Part shown: piece after piece, positions 5,480 to 6,415 of the stretch
How positions within the stretch are numbered: position 1 is the stretch's first letter
Layout of the letters: each line of letters begins with the position of its first letter
From: Acetofilamentum sp.
GTDB taxonomy: Bacteria; Bacteroidota; Bacteroidia; Bacteroidales; JAADGE01
DNA: 6,415 nt
Direction of reading: 5' to 3'
Assembly: GCA_020720705.1 (NCBI GenBank)
Contig: DYOJ01000138.1
Location: 1-6,415 of the forward strand
Made by a program: the position numbers and the translations under genes
The notes under the pieces: model-generated
What the model was told of the DNA's origin: nothing
The model's input: only the letters and a program-made list of their open reading frames with translations
Database searches by the model: none

Positions 5480-6355
5480 ATGAAACGTTTTATTTGGATA
5501 CTTATCGTTCCTTTCTTTCTCCAATCGTGCGGAGAAAGTGAACAAGAAAAGCAACTCAAAGCACAAGTGGACAGCTTAAAGCAAATCACCGGTGCTGATT
5601 CTCAAACAATTAACGAATACCTAAAAGCCTTTAATGAAATCCAAGCAAATTTGGATGAAATTAAAGACAAAGAAAAAATCATCACGACGAAAGCGAGCAC
5701 TGAAGGCGAACTTGGCGAGACAGATGTTGAATCCATCAACACAGATATTAACGCTATCTATGACCTGATGAACGAGAACAAAGAAAAACTTGCTGCTCTG
5801 AAGAAAAAATTGAAAAATTCTGACTCCAAAGTTGCACAATTCCAACAAACCATTGAGCGTTTAACTGCTGAAACAACCCAAAAAGGACAAGAACTCGAAA
5901 ATTTGAGAACCTTATTGGAGCAAAAAAATGTAGATATTGCATCTTTGAACGAAAAAGTTGAAAATCTTGAAACTGATGTAGAAGAACTCTCAACCGAGAA
6001 AACTGAAAAAGAAGCAACCATCGCCGAGCAAGACAAGGCTTTAAACAGTGCTTTTTATGTTATCGGGACTCTAAAAGAATTGAAAGATAAAAAAGTAATT
6101 TCAAGTGCCGGCGGTTTTGTCGGAATCGGAGGAGTTAAGAAAATCAATGAAGATTATGAGGGTTTTACAACCATAGATATTAGAAAAGTAAAAGAGTTTT
6201 ATATAAACGATGCCTCTGCAGTTACATTGCTTACTACCCATCCGGATGCTTCCTTTGAGTTCGTAATGAACGGAAAAAAATATTCAAAATTAGTTGTGAA
6301 AGACCATGAGAAGTTTTGGAAAATCTCAAAATATCTTGTGATTTCACTAAAATAA
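5480..6355 (+). CDS. Coiled-coil lipoprotein, Cbp1 adhesin family-like
   Basis: A 291-residue predicted lipoprotein. Residues 1-16 are a signal peptide with lipobox LQSC, lipidated at Cys17. The next residues are acidic (GESEQE), which could favour surface display. Residues about 20-65 and 95-195 are rich in Glu, Lys, Gln and Leu with heptad spacing and few prolines or glycines, a long coiled coil. A glycine-rich hinge (AGGFVGIGG, near 207-216) leads to a compact C-terminal domain ending in HEKFWKISKYLVISLK. The coiled coil, the FYVIGTLKELKDKK segment, the IDIRKVKE and LLTTHPDASF stretches and the KFW..SKYLVI ending resemble the Bacteroides fragilis collagen-binding protein Cbp1 family as I recall it; collagen binding is not implied for this protein. 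The frame opens at a TTG (5471), but ATG 5480 gives a standard signal peptide. It has its own promoter and terminator, so it is likely monocistronic. Confidence 0.8.
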   Translation: MKRFIWILIVPFFLQSCGESEQEKQLKAQVDSLKQITGADSQTINEYLKAFNEIQANLDEIKDKEKIITTKASTEGELGETDVESINTDINAIYDLMNENKEKLAALKKKLKNSDSKVAQFQQTIERLTAETTQKGQELENLRTLLEQKNVDIASLNEKVENLETDVEELSTEKTEKEATIAEQDKALNSAFYVIGTLKELKDKKVISSAGGFVGIGGVKKINEDYEGFTTIDIRKVKEFYINDASAVTLLTTHPDASFEFVMNGKKYSKLVVKDHEKFWKISKYLVISLK

Positions 6356-6370
6356 TTGCTCACACAAAAG

Positions 6371-6403
6371 AAAAAACTTCGCCGAAAGGCGGAGTTTTTT
6401 TTT
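6371..6403 (+). terminator. Strong intrinsic terminator, potentially bidirectional
   Basis: C6377-C6383 pairs with G6388-G6394 (one T-G wobble) around a GAAA tetraloop. The stem is extended by six A-T pairs (6371-6376 with 6395-6400), and nine T follow the G-C core at 6395-6403. It lies 15 nt after the stop of the coiled-coil lipoprotein gene. The A-run on the left side would act as a T-run for transcripts arriving on the - strand, so it could also stop a convergent gene beyond the window. Confidence 0.92.
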
Positions 6404-6415
6404 ACCAAAGATGTA

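Noticed and set aside
5621..6036. Several overlapping minus-strand frames under the coiled-coil lipoprotein
   Set aside because: They are Phe/Leu/Ser-rich complements of Glu/Lys-rich codons. The + frame has a signal peptide, coiled coil, promoter and terminator.

Overview
The window looks like ordinary chromosomal DNA from a member of the Bacteroidota. Four things support this. The DNA is AT-rich. Start codons lack Shine-Dalgarno sequences. Promoter-like sites match the Bacteroidota sigma-factor pattern (TTG, about 19-21 nt, TAnnTTTG). The block bamD - Bacteroidota-type RNA polymerase omega subunit - coaBC - DUF4835 protein is a gene order I recall as characteristic of the phylum. I cannot name a genus.

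All seven genes are on the + strand. Bases 1-220 are a non-coding AT-rich leader with two candidate promoters and a 10-bp inverted repeat. Gene 1 (221-1327) encodes a lipoprotein with an N-terminal DUF4369-like domain and a C-terminal thioredoxin-like domain. A hairpin followed by a T-run (1331-1367) probably ends its transcript. A well-formed promoter (1389-1418) then sits only 4 nt before the bamD start codon, which suggests a leaderless message.

The tightly packed five-gene run 1423-5382 is probably one operon. It contains bamD (outer-membrane protein assembly lipoprotein), the omega subunit gene, coaBC (bifunctional coenzyme A biosynthesis enzyme), a secreted DUF4835 protein (a family I recall being called PorD and tied to type IX secretion), and a family I inorganic pyrophosphatase. 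Gaps inside the run are 30, 7, -4 (overlap) and 3 nt. It combines outer-membrane biogenesis, transcription, cofactor synthesis and pyrophosphate removal. The pyrophosphatase occupies the place where I would expect recN, and it looks like the longer type I know from chlamydiae.

A separate gene (5480-6355) has its own promoter and a strong terminator. It encodes a coiled-coil lipoprotein resembling the Cbp1 collagen-binding adhesin family of Bacteroides.

I found no mobile element, CRISPR array, tRNA, rRNA or defence system, and nothing that amounts to a new multi-gene system. The points most worth checking are the leaderless bamD transcript, the replacement in CoaC of two residues that are catalytically important in E. 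coli, and the pyrophosphatase as last gene of the operon.
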